Source: Shewanella fodinae (lineage in GTDB: Bacteria > Pseudomonadota > Gammaproteobacteria > Enterobacterales > Shewanellaceae). Taken from it: a stretch of 64,000 nucleotides of DNA. A model generated the notes under the pieces. The model was not told the DNA's origin. It did not search any database and was given only the letters and a program-made list of their open reading frames with translations. The position numbers and the translations under genes were made by a program. Positions 54,556 through 63,554 of this stretch are shown in pieces; position 1 is the stretch's first letter, and every line of letters begins with the position of its first letter. The DNA is taken from contig NZ_BMXW01000005.1 in the NCBI RefSeq assembly GCF_014651955.1, positions 157,955-221,954 of the forward strand. Direction: 5' to 3'.

Positions 54556-55491
54556 TTACTCACTAAACTGAATAATGAAATCCAGCGATGGCGCAAAAAA
54601 AGAAGAGCCAGTAACTGCCTGAGTAAAATGCATTAAGTGATCGTGATTACCAGCACCGTCACCCACTATCATGCTATGCAACATTTTCTCAAAATGTTCA
54701 GGCGTCTTACAGGTCGAGATAAACATCAGTCCTTGTTGTCTAACGGTACCAAAAGGTAGGCTCTGTCTGAGGATCTCCAGCGATTGACCATTTTCATCCT
54801 TAAGATTCACTCGCTTTATATGTGCTGTTAACGGCTTGTCCTCAGACTCATATTCAATATTGTCTTGTTTAGTGCGTCCAATAATATCTTCTTGTTTTTG
54901 GGTGGGTAACCGTTGCCACTTACGCAGGTTGTGTACATACTTCTGCACATGGATATAGCTGCCCCCTCTAAACTCAGGATCCTGCTCATCAACTAATGCA
55001 ACCTGCTGTCGGTTGCGCCCTTTCGGGTTTTCGGTGCCATCCACAAACCCCGTTAAATCTCGGGCATCCATAAAGCGGAAGCCTCTTTCTTCATCTTCCA
55101 GTTCTGCCAGCCCTTCCAGCATGCCATAAACCTCATTGGCTACTAGGTGCAGAATATCCATACGATCACAACGCAGATGAAAAAAAAGGTCATACTCTAT
55201 GGCCGGTGCATCACGGTTGCCACTCTCCATCGCCGGGAAAGGACGCAGTTCTGCTGGACGGGCGTCTGGGTACAAGGCATCCCAATAATTGGCACCAATC
55301 GCGACAAAGCCATTGAAAGCACTGTCGGCATATTGATCAGCCAATTCGTAAATATACTGAGCGATGTTGGCAAGACATGGGCGCATCTGCGCCTCAACGC
55401 CATCATTAGCATTGAACATCAAATAAACTGCGTGCAAATTACCTTCAGCACAGATACCCAATTGTTCGCGTGGCATATCCAATGTACCCAT
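54556..55491 (-). CDS. Dyp-type haem peroxidase (TyrA/YfeX-like)
   Basis: 311 residues, no signal peptide, so probably cytoplasmic. The family GxxDG motif reads GFVDGTENP (about 150-158), with the distal Asp and, later, His in TAHIKRVNL as the proximal haem ligand; the LPFGTVRQQGLMFISTCK end is also typical. It resembles the structurally known Shewanella TyrA. Physiological substrate unsettled; peroxide detoxification or dye oxidation are family activities. Confidence 0.9.
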   Translation of the reverse strand: MGTLDMPREQLGICAEGNLHAVYLMFNANDGVEAQMRPCLANIAQYIYELADQYADSAFNGFVAIGANYWDALYPDARPAELRPFPAMESGNRDAPAIEYDLFFHLRCDRMDILHLVANEVYGMLEGLAELEDEERGFRFMDARDLTGFVDGTENPKGRNRQQVALVDEQDPEFRGGSYIHVQKYVHNLRKWQRLPTQKQEDIIGRTKQDNIEYESEDKPLTAHIKRVNLKDENGQSLEILRQSLPFGTVRQQGLMFISTCKTPEHFEKMLHSMIVGDGAGNHDHLMHFTQAVTGSSFFAPSLDFIIQFSE

Positions 55492-55588
55492 CTAAAGATC
55501 CCTTATCAGCTTAAACCGTATTCGGCACTATTATCTGTTAATTAAGCCAAAATTTACACTGAAACAAAGGGTTTTGAGAGCCAAGGCA

Positions 55589-57328
55589 TCAATAACCGGC
55601 TACTTGCCCATCTTTACGACTTTCTGAAGCGCCACGGTAAACCCCAGTTTGCGGGTCACGTGCAATCGCCTGGTAACCGCCAAAGGCTCCCAAAGAATCC
55701 TGTAAAATATGGCCTTTCTTACTTAATTCTCGACGGGTTTCCATAGGAAAACCGGACTCAAGGCTAACGTAACCACCGTCATTCATTTGTTCACCTGTAG
55801 GTTGCGTTGAACCGGTATGCAAGATTCTGGGAGCATCGCCCGCCTCTTGCAAATTCATACCGAAGTCAATGATATTGATTAAGATTTGTGCATGCATCTG
55901 AGGCTGTGTTGCGCCGCCCATCACCCCAAAACTCAGCCAAGGTTTGCCATCTTTTGTAACAAAGGCTGGAATAATAGTGTGAAAAGGTCGTTTGCCCGGC
56001 GCATAACTGTTGAAATGACCAGGTGTCAAATCAAACAGTTGACCACGATCCTGTAGCACAAAGCCCAAATCTGGCGGCGTCATACCTGACCCCATTCCGC
56101 GATAATTACTTTGGATCAGTGACACCATATTGCCCTCCTGATCAGCGGTAGTAAGATACACAGTATCGCCATGAAGCAGATTAGGATTACCCGGCTCAAC
56201 ACTCTTAGCGGCCTTATGCGGATCAATTAACTTTGCGCGTTGGTAGTTATACTCTTGAGAGATAAGCTGTTTAACCGGAATGTCATTAAATGCCGGATCT
56301 GCATAAAATTTTGCCCGATCCGCAAATGCCAATTTCTTAGCCTCAACAAATAAGTGAACATACTCTGGACTCGTCTGTCCCATCGCTTTCAGATTAAAAG
56401 GTTCCATGGTCTTCAGGATCTGCAAAGCTGCAATTCCCTGTCCATTAGGCGGCAACTCCCAAACATCATAACCCCGGTAATTAGCAGAGACCGGCTGAAC
56501 CCAATCACTGTGGTGAGCAGCCAGATCCTCGTAACTAAGATAGCCGCCCTGGGCCTTCATATAAGCGGCGATACTGCGAGCAATGCTGCCTTTATAGAAC
56601 TCATCACGACCACCTTTGGCAATTTTTTCATAGGTGTTAGCAAGCGCTGGATTTCTAAATATCTCACCAACATTAGGCATCTTGCCATTGGGCATATATG
56701 TCTCTTTAAAACCGGGATATTTAGCCAGTCTTTTAGCACTTAACTGCATATAAAAGGCAATCAACTCCGAAACCGGAAATCCCTCTTTGGCGTAACTAAT
56801 GGCAGGCGCTAAGTTATCTGCCATGGGCAGTTTGCCAAACTTGTCGTGTAGTTGATACCAGCCATCGACAGCACCAGGAACTGACACAGGTAACGGGCCG
56901 AATGGCGGCAGATAATCCAGCCCTTTGGCTTTGAGCATCTCCAATGTCAGCGATTTAGGACTGCGACCAGACGCATTAAGGCCATATAATTTCTTGTCTT
57001 TGGCGCTCCAAACAACGGCAAACAAATCACCACCAATTCCTGCGCCAGTTGGCTCTACTAACCCCAACATGGCGTCCGCCGCAATGGCCGCGTCTACAGC
57101 ACTGCCACCGTGCTTAAGAATATCCAATGCAACCTGAGTCGCCAACGGCTGACTAGTAGCCGCCATACCATGAGTGGCATACACTTCTGAGCGACTGGCA
57201 AATGCCTTTCCGGTCACCCGATCATAAGCAAGAACATGGGCAGAAAAGCCAATAGATGAGCTACAAATCACCGCAAATAAGGCAAAAACGTGATGTTTCC
57301 ACATAGCATAGATGTTTCGGATGGTCAT
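55589..57328 (-). CDS. ggt: Gamma-glutamyltransferase
   Basis: Periplasmic Ntn-hydrolase, 579 residues, that cleaves glutathione and is made as a self-processing precursor. A signal peptide (WKHHVFALFAVICSSSIGFS) opens it; GSAVDAAIAADAMLGLVEPTG is typical of the large subunit. The nucleophile is the Thr of HGDTVYLTTAD (near residue 389), aligning with Thr391 of E. coli. The GMTPPDLGFVLQDRGQLF stretch suggests a form lacking the long lid loop. ATG 57304 is an alternative start. Confidence 0.93.
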   Translation of the reverse strand: MTIRNIYAMWKHHVFALFAVICSSSIGFSAHVLAYDRVTGKAFASRSEVYATHGMAATSQPLATQVALDILKHGGSAVDAAIAADAMLGLVEPTGAGIGGDLFAVVWSAKDKKLYGLNASGRSPKSLTLEMLKAKGLDYLPPFGPLPVSVPGAVDGWYQLHDKFGKLPMADNLAPAISYAKEGFPVSELIAFYMQLSAKRLAKYPGFKETYMPNGKMPNVGEIFRNPALANTYEKIAKGGRDEFYKGSIARSIAAYMKAQGGYLSYEDLAAHHSDWVQPVSANYRGYDVWELPPNGQGIAALQILKTMEPFNLKAMGQTSPEYVHLFVEAKKLAFADRAKFYADPAFNDIPVKQLISQEYNYQRAKLIDPHKAAKSVEPGNPNLLHGDTVYLTTADQEGNMVSLIQSNYRGMGSGMTPPDLGFVLQDRGQLFDLTPGHFNSYAPGKRPFHTIIPAFVTKDGKPWLSFGVMGGATQPQMHAQILINIIDFGMNLQEAGDAPRILHTGSTQPTGEQMNDGGYVSLESGFPMETRRELSKKGHILQDSLGAFGGYQAIARDPQTGVYRGASESRKDGQVAGY

Positions 57329-57526
57329 ATGACAGTTAACAGAATGATTCTGGGAGGCATTAAACGTAACACAAGTATGATGAATTAATTATAGAGAGCA
57401 ACGTCTTGAAACAATTATCTCCCATAGGTAATGGATGGTGCCAGTCAGCTTACGCCCAAATACTTAACTTATTGACTAGAATTAAAGACAATCACCATAT
57501 TTTTACCCCTAAGTTAGGAGAATACG

Positions 57527-57943
57527 ATGTTAGAAAGCACGTTTTTGTTGCTGGCGATTATGCTCCTCGGCTACCTTTTTCGTCATCGCTGGTCTGGTAA
57601 TCAACGTCATAAAGAAACCCGCACAAAAACTGTATCAGCAAAAATTTTGCCGTTTCGAGCCGTCAGTATTGAGTGTTTAGGTTTTCCCTGCAAGGCCGTA
57701 TCAAAACTCAGCAATAAGCGTTTCCTGCCCAACGATGCGCCAAGTATCCCCCTTGCGACCTGCAATAATGCAAGCTGTAAATGTCGCTATATTCACCATG
57801 AAGATCGCCGCGCTCACAACAGCGACCGCCGCCTGAAAATTGGTATAGTGACCGATCTATACGGTACGTTAGGAGAAAAAGAACGACGCCAGAAAACTGC
57901 TGACCGCCGCACTCAAGAGATAAACACGCCGGAACTTAAGTAA
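57527..57943 (+). CDS. Cys-rich single-span membrane protein, conserved hypothetical
   Basis: 138 residues. One N-terminal membrane segment (MLESTFLLLAIMLLGYLF) is followed by basic residues. The cytoplasmic part has three to four grouped Cys in CKAVSKLSNKRFLPNDAPSI and CNNASCKCRYIHHEDRR, then a DRR-rich basic tail. I believe this pattern (RFL, AP, LPL, CxxxxCxC, H-DRR) recurs in gammaproteobacterial unknown proteins, perhaps a metal or redox module. GGAG lies before the ATG. Divergent from ggt. Confidence 0.75.
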   Translation: MLESTFLLLAIMLLGYLFRHRWSGNQRHKETRTKTVSAKILPFRAVSIECLGFPCKAVSKLSNKRFLPNDAPSIPLATCNNASCKCRYIHHEDRRAHNSDRRLKIGIVTDLYGTLGEKERRQKTADRRTQEINTPELK

Positions 57944-58247
57944 ATTTCACGGAAACGAAGTTAAGAAATTACCTCTTACCGCCATAGCTTTTAATCATTG
58001 TGAGATCTGTTGCCATTCATAACGATGTGACTGAGCAAACAGCAGCCACCGACGCCACCGACGCTACTGACGCTCAAGATAAGTACTATTACATCGATGA
58101 TGAATATGTCTCACTGTAGTTGCCCTCACCAGCCACTGCGGAAAAACCTATGATATGGTGCGACTTTTGAGCATCAGCTTCAGCAATTTGGCGATGACAA
58201 TACCGGCAAGTAGCTGCAGGCATTGGGGATCCACTCGTATAGCACTT
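57944..58247. pseudogene. Possible gene relic
   Basis: A 300-bp gap. From 58000 (GTG) to 58119, a 39-codon frame encodes a Thr/Asp repeat (ATDATDATDA) and ends YYYIDDEYVSL. Beyond its stop other short frames (EHQLQQFGDDNTGK) look protein-like but are broken by frameshifts and stops. It may be a decayed gene; no family is recognisable. Confidence 0.3.
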
Positions 58248-58994
58248 TTACCAATACTTCTCTGTGGTGATTTGTCCTGGCGCCCGTCGTAGATTTTTAC
58301 GCAGTTCTCTATCGGTAAGAATCGAGATGCTGTCGCGGATCATCCCAGGATTGCCACACAACATTATCTGAGAGTCAGCAGCTGCTATCGAGATCCCTGC
58401 GTGCCGCTCAATGCTCCCCGATGCTAATCCATCAGGGATACGGCAATGCAACATTCCTGGGTGTTCTTCCCGGGTAATTGCAGGTAAAAAGCGGAACTGT
58501 GGCCGTTGCATTGCCAATGCCTGCAACTTGGCAAAATATGCAAGTTCATCGGCCCTTCTGGCACCATAAACCAACACTATCTTTTCAAAGCGCTGCCAGG
58601 GCTCGGCGGTGTCCAGTATTGCAAGAAATGGCCCGACAGCTGTTCCTGTTGCCAGCAACCACAAATGCCGCCCCTGTATCTCGCCTTGAGGTAATTCATT
58701 CAACGTCAGAAATCCCGTGGCGGGAACACTAACATCAATAACATCTCCTGGCTGCAGTAGATGCAATGCTGGAGACAGCTGACCATCAGGAACAGTTACC
58801 GCTAACACCTCAATGTAATCGCTACCTGGAGGATTGATAATAGAGTATGCCCTAGCCACTCTTTTATCCTGTAGCGACATTGCCAACTTGATAAACTGGC
58901 CAGCCAAATAAGGGCCAATATCTACCGCAATTTTCAAGCTGAAGAGCCGCTCATTCCAGTCAGTTCGATCAATCACCTTACCAACTTGCCACAT
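58248..58994 (-). CDS. fpr: Ferredoxin-NADP reductase
   Basis: 248-residue flavoprotein that exchanges electrons between NADPH and ferredoxin/flavodoxin. FAD motif RAYSIINPP near residue 50, the NADP loop LLATGTAVGPFLAIL, LVYGARRADELAY and MLCGNPGMI, ending in an aromatic residue as in the bacterial Fpr group. GGAGAG precedes the ATG. Confidence 0.95.
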   Translation of the reverse strand: MWQVGKVIDRTDWNERLFSLKIAVDIGPYLAGQFIKLAMSLQDKRVARAYSIINPPGSDYIEVLAVTVPDGQLSPALHLLQPGDVIDVSVPATGFLTLNELPQGEIQGRHLWLLATGTAVGPFLAILDTAEPWQRFEKIVLVYGARRADELAYFAKLQALAMQRPQFRFLPAITREEHPGMLHCRIPDGLASGSIERHAGISIAAADSQIMLCGNPGMIRDSISILTDRELRKNLRRAPGQITTEKYW

Positions 58995-59051
58995 ATGCTC
59001 TCCTCATAGAAAGTGTCTGGTGGATTAAAGCATACGCTACCGAGTACATAA

Positions 59052-59078
59052 CAAAAACCCCTTATAATAAAGGGGTTT
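59052..59078 (-). terminator. Rho-independent terminator after the DUF5610 gene
   Basis: AAACCCCTT/AAGGGGTTT with a six-base loop, followed on the minus strand by TTTTTGTT. It lies between the DUF5610 gene and fpr. Confidence 0.85.
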
Positions 59079-59113
59079 GATAAATTGCAACGACACACTA
59101 GCTGCTGTATGAG

Positions 59114-59692
59114 CTACTGTTCACTAGTAGTAAAACTGTCACGGAACGCCTGTAAGCCTTTTTGCACATGACTGTAAGTCGCATCCACCCCATCAGCAAT
59201 ATCGCCATCAAGGACTTTCAACTTATCCAAAATATTTCGGGCTTCGGAAAACCCCTTATCAATGGCACCACCTATGATATCCATAAATCCATTAAGCTGA
59301 TCTTCGGGACTTTTATCTGCGTTCTGTTGTTGATAGGTGGTATAGAACTTGGTAGCAAAATCGACGATCCGTCCGGCAGTCGCCTCTGGAGAGTAATCAA
59401 CTTGCTGTTGTTGTTGCTGCTGAAAAGCAGTTTCACCCATGGATGCTTTCAATTCCTGATTAATTGCATCTATAGCCGTCCGGTACAAAAGCTGCATTGG
59501 CTTATCACCACTGCTAATAGTCACTTGCTCTTGGGCAGACAGAATTGCTTGATTCATTAATTGCCGACTCACATGGCGTACACTGGTATTATTGGCAACC
59601 TCTGACACCACTTTACCATGACTTCCATCAACGGTCGCGTCCTTATCTTTGGCAACTTGAGATACCTGGGAACCGTGATTCTGGATCTCCAT
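59114..59692 (-). CDS. DUF5610 domain protein
   Basis: 192 residues, soluble and mostly helical, with a run of seven Gln (about 91-98). The C-terminal two thirds (AIDAINQELKASMG, then FATKFYTTYQQQNADKS and GFSEARNILDKL) match the DUF5610 family seen in Shewanella and vibrios. No signal peptide or membrane segment. Function unknown; some members are next to flagellar or surface genes, but none are here. Confidence 0.8.
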   Translation of the reverse strand: MEIQNHGSQVSQVAKDKDATVDGSHGKVVSEVANNTSVRHVSRQLMNQAILSAQEQVTISSGDKPMQLLYRTAIDAINQELKASMGETAFQQQQQQQVDYSPEATAGRIVDFATKFYTTYQQQNADKSPEDQLNGFMDIIGGAIDKGFSEARNILDKLKVLDGDIADGVDATYSHVQKGLQAFRDSFTTSEQ

Positions 59693-59992
59693 CTTCCTTT
59701 CCTCTTAACTAGTTACTCAAAACTAATTATCGGACATTTTTTGCACAACTTTAATTTTCCTTATCTCTATTTAAGCGTCATGCGACAACGTCCTAACATG
59801 CTGACCACTTAAGCTCCGCTGAAATGAAAGCCATTCAACAGGATGTGTGGTGGCAAATTTTTGCTATTAAAGTAAATGCAGCAATCGCTAAATTAGCCAT
59901 TGCATAAACAGAAATTATTACCTAAGTTAGATTGTGCGCCAGCTCACAAAAAATGTTAGTATGCTCAAAAACCACATACTGACGGGTTCACA
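59693..59992. other. Divergent promoter region
   Basis: 300 bp between the DUF5610 gene and the next plus-strand gene. AT-rich, with no convincing gene or hairpin seen; it should hold promoters for both sides. Confidence 0.5.
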
Positions 59993-60229
59993 ATGGGAGA
60001 GTTTAAAGTGAAGACCACTTATGTCAGTCGGATTCCTATTCCTGCCGACTGTAGCAAGAATGCTTCTTTAAGCTGCCAGAGTTGTAGTCGGTTGATTGAG
60101 ATCGAAGGTGAAATGCTGTGTTACCGTGGCGGTAAAATCACTGGACTCAAACCAATCTCTGAGCAAGATGGCTGTGTCAGTATCCTTTGTGACGGATGGC
60201 AGACACGCCGGTCTGCCTCCAATAAATAG
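59993..60229 (+). CDS. Small Cys-containing hypothetical protein
   Basis: 78 residues from ATG; a GTG at 60008 with GGAGAG six bases upstream is a good alternative (MKTTYVSRIPIPADC). Six Cys occur in a short protein (CSKNASLSCQSCSRL, MLCYRGG, DGCVSILCDGW), suggesting a metal-binding or redox fold. Not a family I can name. No signal peptide. Confidence 0.6.
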   Translation: MGEFKVKTTYVSRIPIPADCSKNASLSCQSCSRLIEIEGEMLCYRGGKITGLKPISEQDGCVSILCDGWQTRRSASNK

Positions 60230-60253
60230 TCAGATAAACATTCCCTGTTATCT

Positions 60254-60526
60254 TCAAAAATGGGCCATTTGTGACTGCTCAGACACCAGTTTAGATTGGT
60301 TAATAGCCCCCCAGTCCAATTCATAGCGTGGTTTGGGCTGAGCTTTCATACACAGTGTCAAACCTCGGGTGGATACAATTAACCCGGCCCGCAATTCTGT
60401 ATGTAGCTGTTGTAATGCACATTCACCAACGCCGCGCTGTTGCAATGTTGCAGCCAAACTGCGCCAATCTGTGGTTACTCTTTTTTTGGTGCCTTCAAGG
60501 TTTACCAGCAGTGCAATGTTCTCCAT
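60254..60526 (-). CDS. Hypothetical protein, 90 residues
   Basis: No known family. The ATG is preceded by AGGAGGTGAT, almost a perfect ribosome-binding site, which makes it coding despite an open frame on the other strand. The sequence is soluble, with two Cys (GVGECALQQL and TLCMKAQPKP) and no membrane segment. It converges with the preceding gene. Confidence 0.65.
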   Translation of the reverse strand: MENIALLVNLEGTKKRVTTDWRSLAATLQQRGVGECALQQLHTELRAGLIVSTRGLTLCMKAQPKPRYELDWGAINQSKLVSEQSQMAHF

Positions 60527-60904
60527 AGCATCACCTCCTGATAGATTAAGTGAACTGCAGCGTCAGTATGCAATCGTCTTGCTGAATCAGTACTGAATTA
60601 CCGCACGTTATTTCGCACAAAAAATCTATGAATTAGGGATGGAACAAATGCGTTGATACAGGGAGTTATCGCTAAATTGTCACAATGCCGCAGTACCATT
60701 AACTGATGAAATATGTTAAAAGTTCGGTTTTGCTGGCGGTAGCTGCTTTTACATTTTCGAACAAAGTATTAATGTGAATTGTGTTATATCCAGCAATAGA
60801 ATTTGCTACGCTATAGCCGCTTTCAGGACGTTATATTACCACTTGGATTGTGGGCCCTTTTGTTGAAGCTCAATTAGACCGTTACGTTAAAGGACCTAAG
60901 CATC
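60527..60904. other. Intergenic region upstream of the 55-residue gene
   Basis: 378 bp, AT-rich. A 23-codon frame at 60706-60777 begins like a signal peptide (MKYVKSSVLLAVAAFTFSNK) and then stops; it may be the stump of a lost secreted protein or chance. No hairpin stands out. Confidence 0.4.
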
Positions 60905-61072
60905 ATGGATTCAAAAGTTCAGTATCCACCGCTTCCTCTCATTCAGACTTGGGTATGGATGATGGTCGAATCTGAAAATCCTGAAATTCAGGAAAAAGGC
61001 CGTAATAACCTCATTGCCTCTTTTGGTAGTCTGGCAAAGGCCAATGAATACTTGCAGCAGCAACTGAAATAA
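60905..61072 (+). CDS. Small protein, 55 residues
   Basis: Begins MDSKVQYPPLPLIQTWVWMM and ends ANEYLQQQLK. Charged and helical after residue 20 (ESENPEIQEKGRNNLIASFG); a Trp-rich start. GGA lies about 11 bases before the ATG and a terminator follows 37 bases after the stop, which supports a genuine transcript. Family unknown to me. Confidence 0.65.
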   Translation: MDSKVQYPPLPLIQTWVWMMVESENPEIQEKGRNNLIASFGSLAKANEYLQQQLK

Positions 61073-61109
61073 AAAAATCTTCTGTCAAAAAGAGTCAGAG
61101 CTGCAACGC

Positions 61110-61133
61110 AAAAGGCACCCGAAGGTGCCTTTT
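61110..61133 (+). terminator. Bidirectional terminator between the 55-residue gene and aroG
   Basis: A perfect 10-bp stem AAAAGGCACC/GGTGCCTTTT with loop CGAA, between convergent genes. Confidence 0.9.
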
Positions 61134-61148
61134 CTGTGGATAGCAGCT

Positions 61149-62207
61149 TCATTTAAATCGGCGGCGCTGCAGCACACTATCATTAAGCATCGCCAATAGT
61201 TGTTCTGTGTCATCCCAGCCAATACAAGCATCTGTAATACTCTGGCCATAACGCAGGGGCTGACCGATTTTTAACGCTTGGTTACCTTCAACCAAATTGC
61301 TTTCCACCATTAAGCCGAAAATACTGCGCTCTCCCTGCCGTAATTGCTGGCAAACCTCTTCAGCCACAATCATCTGCCGTTTAAAATCCTTACGAGAGTT
61401 TGCATGGCTGATATCAATCATAATATTGCATGGCAATCCGGCTTTTTGCAGTTGTTCCTTGGTGGCAGCAACAGAGGCTGCGTCATAGTTTGGCTCTTTG
61501 CCTCCACGTAAAATAATATGGCAATCTTCATTACCTTTAGTGGAGACAATCGCTGAGTGGCCAAATTTTGTGACTGACAGAAAATAATGAGAGGCACTAG
61601 CAGCACCAATAGCATCAATGGCAATTTTGATATTGCCATCTGTGCCATTTTTGAAACCGACAGGACAAGATAAACCGGAAGCAAGTTCGCGATGCACTTG
61701 AGACTCAGTGGTTCTTGCGCCAATCGCCCCCCAGCACATCAAATCGGCGACATACTGTGGAGTTATCATATCCAGAAACTCACCGGCCGTTGGCATACCA
61801 CTATCATTCAGATCCAGTAACAGCTTGCGCGCCTTGCGTAAGCCATCGTTGAGCTGGAAACTTTTATCCATATAGGGATCGTTGATCAAGCCTTTCCAGC
61901 CAACGGTTGTCCTAGGCTTCTCAAAATACACTCGCATGACCACTTCTAACTGATCTTTATAACGCGCTCTGAGTTCCAGCAGGCGTTGACCATAGTCGAT
62001 TGCAGCCTCAGGATCATGGATTGAACAGGGACCTATAATGACCAACAAGCGATCGTCTTCGGCCCGCAACATCTGATGAATACAGTGTCTGGCATTAAAC
62101 ACGGTGGCAGAGGCATTATCGGTTACGGGAAATCGTTCCAGAATTGCGATTGGGGGCAGTAACTGTTTAACCTCTTTAATCCTGACATCATCATTCTGGT
62201 ACGACAT
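61149..62207 (-). CDS. aroG: 3-deoxy-7-phosphoheptulonate synthase, AroG type
   Basis: First enzyme of aromatic amino acid synthesis (DAHP from PEP and erythrose-4-phosphate). Very close to E. coli AroG along its length: MSYQNDDVRIKEVKQLLPP, the PEP/metal motifs IGPCSIHDPEAA, GARTTESQVHRELASGLS and FKNGTDGNIKIA. ATG 62207 gives 352 residues; 14 in-frame codons upstream are not homologous. Probably Phe-sensitive by subgroup, but sensitivity cannot be read safely. Confidence 0.95.
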   Translation of the reverse strand: MSYQNDDVRIKEVKQLLPPIAILERFPVTDNASATVFNARHCIHQMLRAEDDRLLVIIGPCSIHDPEAAIDYGQRLLELRARYKDQLEVVMRVYFEKPRTTVGWKGLINDPYMDKSFQLNDGLRKARKLLLDLNDSGMPTAGEFLDMITPQYVADLMCWGAIGARTTESQVHRELASGLSCPVGFKNGTDGNIKIAIDAIGAASASHYFLSVTKFGHSAIVSTKGNEDCHIILRGGKEPNYDAASVAATKEQLQKAGLPCNIMIDISHANSRKDFKRQMIVAEEVCQQLRQGERSIFGLMVESNLVEGNQALKIGQPLRYGQSITDACIGWDDTEQLLAMLNDSVLQRRRFK

Positions 62208-62325
62208 AATCTTTCTGTAACTCCAGCTCATTGGTTTTTTTAGGGGCAAGGGACAAATCTAGCCTGTATACCTGCCTGATGCAATGAGCTTTTGCCTTGA
62301 ATTTTGATACGTAAGGCCCCTCAGT

Positions 62326-63480
62326 TTAATGCCGCTCCAGTGCATTGAGTTTTGCCTGATACCTGTGCGTCCAGCTATCATCACGACTCAACTGCAACGC
62401 TTTTTTCAGACTGCTGGCAGCCTGCTTACGCTCCCCTAAAGCCCAGTAACTGCGAGCTAGTCCAAAATAAAACTCATGCCGATAATCCGCCTTTTCAATG
62501 GCTAAACGGTACCAATGAATGGCTTCCGCAAAACGTTGTTCACGATAAGCTTGTTGCGCTATACCATAGTAATAATAAGGATTACGAATACGTTCCAGTT
62601 CTAAGATCCGATTGACTTCAATCCATTCGTCCAAGCGCCCTTCGCTGTCTAACAGTACCGCAAAGTTATAAAGCGTTGTCAGATTTTGCGGCTGTAGCTG
62701 TAAGGCAAATCGATATACCCGTTCTGCCATCACTAACTGGTGGTTATTACGGTAGAGTATCGCCAAATTATTCAGCGCCGCGATAAATTGCGGTTGTTGC
62801 GATAAACTGACCTTCAACAATGCGTAGGCCCGATCCCACTGGTGAGTGACCATCGCCTCGGCAGCAAGATTATTAAAAAACATTGCCAGCACCGTAGCTT
62901 CATCAATGCGCTCTGTTCGGTAAGCTCTGAGCGTTTCCGTTGGCACAAAATCCACCAATAGATCTGTGGCCAACGCATGATAAACGTTACCTCCTTCTGC
63001 CGCTTTTAGCCTGACATTAATATGGCCATTCAACAAGTTGAAGTTGCCCTGATGATCCCAAACAGGAGGCACCTGAACACTTTGAAAAACCACCTTCACA
63101 TCCAACACTTTTGCCAACGCTGCGGTCAGAACCACCAACGACATACAGTTACCGTGGCGCTGATAGAAGGTATCTGCCGCAACACGAGTATCATTATCCT
63201 GATACCGAAACCCGCCATCTGCAGCACTGAGATATTGGGCTAACCACATCTGAGGCGATAATTGCTGTGCTAAGTGTTGTTGTTGGAAATCGAGTCTGAC
63301 CTCGCGCACGACCTCTACCGGAAGTGCAAAAATTGCAGCAGGGTCAAGCACTGGCACTGATTGGAAATACTGATCTTGCCACAGTGAAGAGATATCGGCT
63401 GAGGGTTTAGGAACCACTGTGCAGGCACAAATACCCACCAGCATGATAACCATGGTAAAACGCTGTACGGCCACCGACAT
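62326..63480 (-). CDS. Lipoprotein with transglutaminase-like and TPR domains
   Basis: 384 residues. A lipobox-like end of the signal (LVGICAC) suggests a lipoprotein. The N-terminal third has a transglutaminase-like core: Cys in QRHGNCMSLVVLTAALAKVL, His in LNGHINVRL and Asp in LLVDFVPTE, the Cys-His-Asp order of that fold. The C-terminal half is four or so TPR repeats (LNNLAILYRNNHQLVMAERV). ATG 63480 is chosen because GGAGGGGAG lies just upstream. The role may be envelope proteolysis or cross-linking; substrate unknown. Confidence 0.8.
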   Translation of the reverse strand: MSVAVQRFTMVIMLVGICACTVVPKPSADISSLWQDQYFQSVPVLDPAAIFALPVEVVREVRLDFQQQHLAQQLSPQMWLAQYLSAADGGFRYQDNDTRVAADTFYQRHGNCMSLVVLTAALAKVLDVKVVFQSVQVPPVWDHQGNFNLLNGHINVRLKAAEGGNVYHALATDLLVDFVPTETLRAYRTERIDEATVLAMFFNNLAAEAMVTHQWDRAYALLKVSLSQQPQFIAALNNLAILYRNNHQLVMAERVYRFALQLQPQNLTTLYNFAVLLDSEGRLDEWIEVNRILELERIRNPYYYYGIAQQAYREQRFAEAIHWYRLAIEKADYRHEFYFGLARSYWALGERKQAASSLKKALQLSRDDSWTHRYQAKLNALERH

Positions 63481-63554
63481 GCAGTTGCTCCCCTCCAAAG
63501 AGGTTTATATAAGCTTATATCAGCTTTTACTGCATTGCCTGCGGCTGAGGGAGA

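Noticed and set aside
59400..59425. CAA/CAG-type short repeat
   Set aside because: It encodes the run of Gln in the DUF5610 protein and needs no separate explanation.
60328..60596. Plus-strand frames opposite the 90-residue minus-strand gene
   Set aside because: The minus-strand gene has a near-perfect ribosome site; the plus frames have none.
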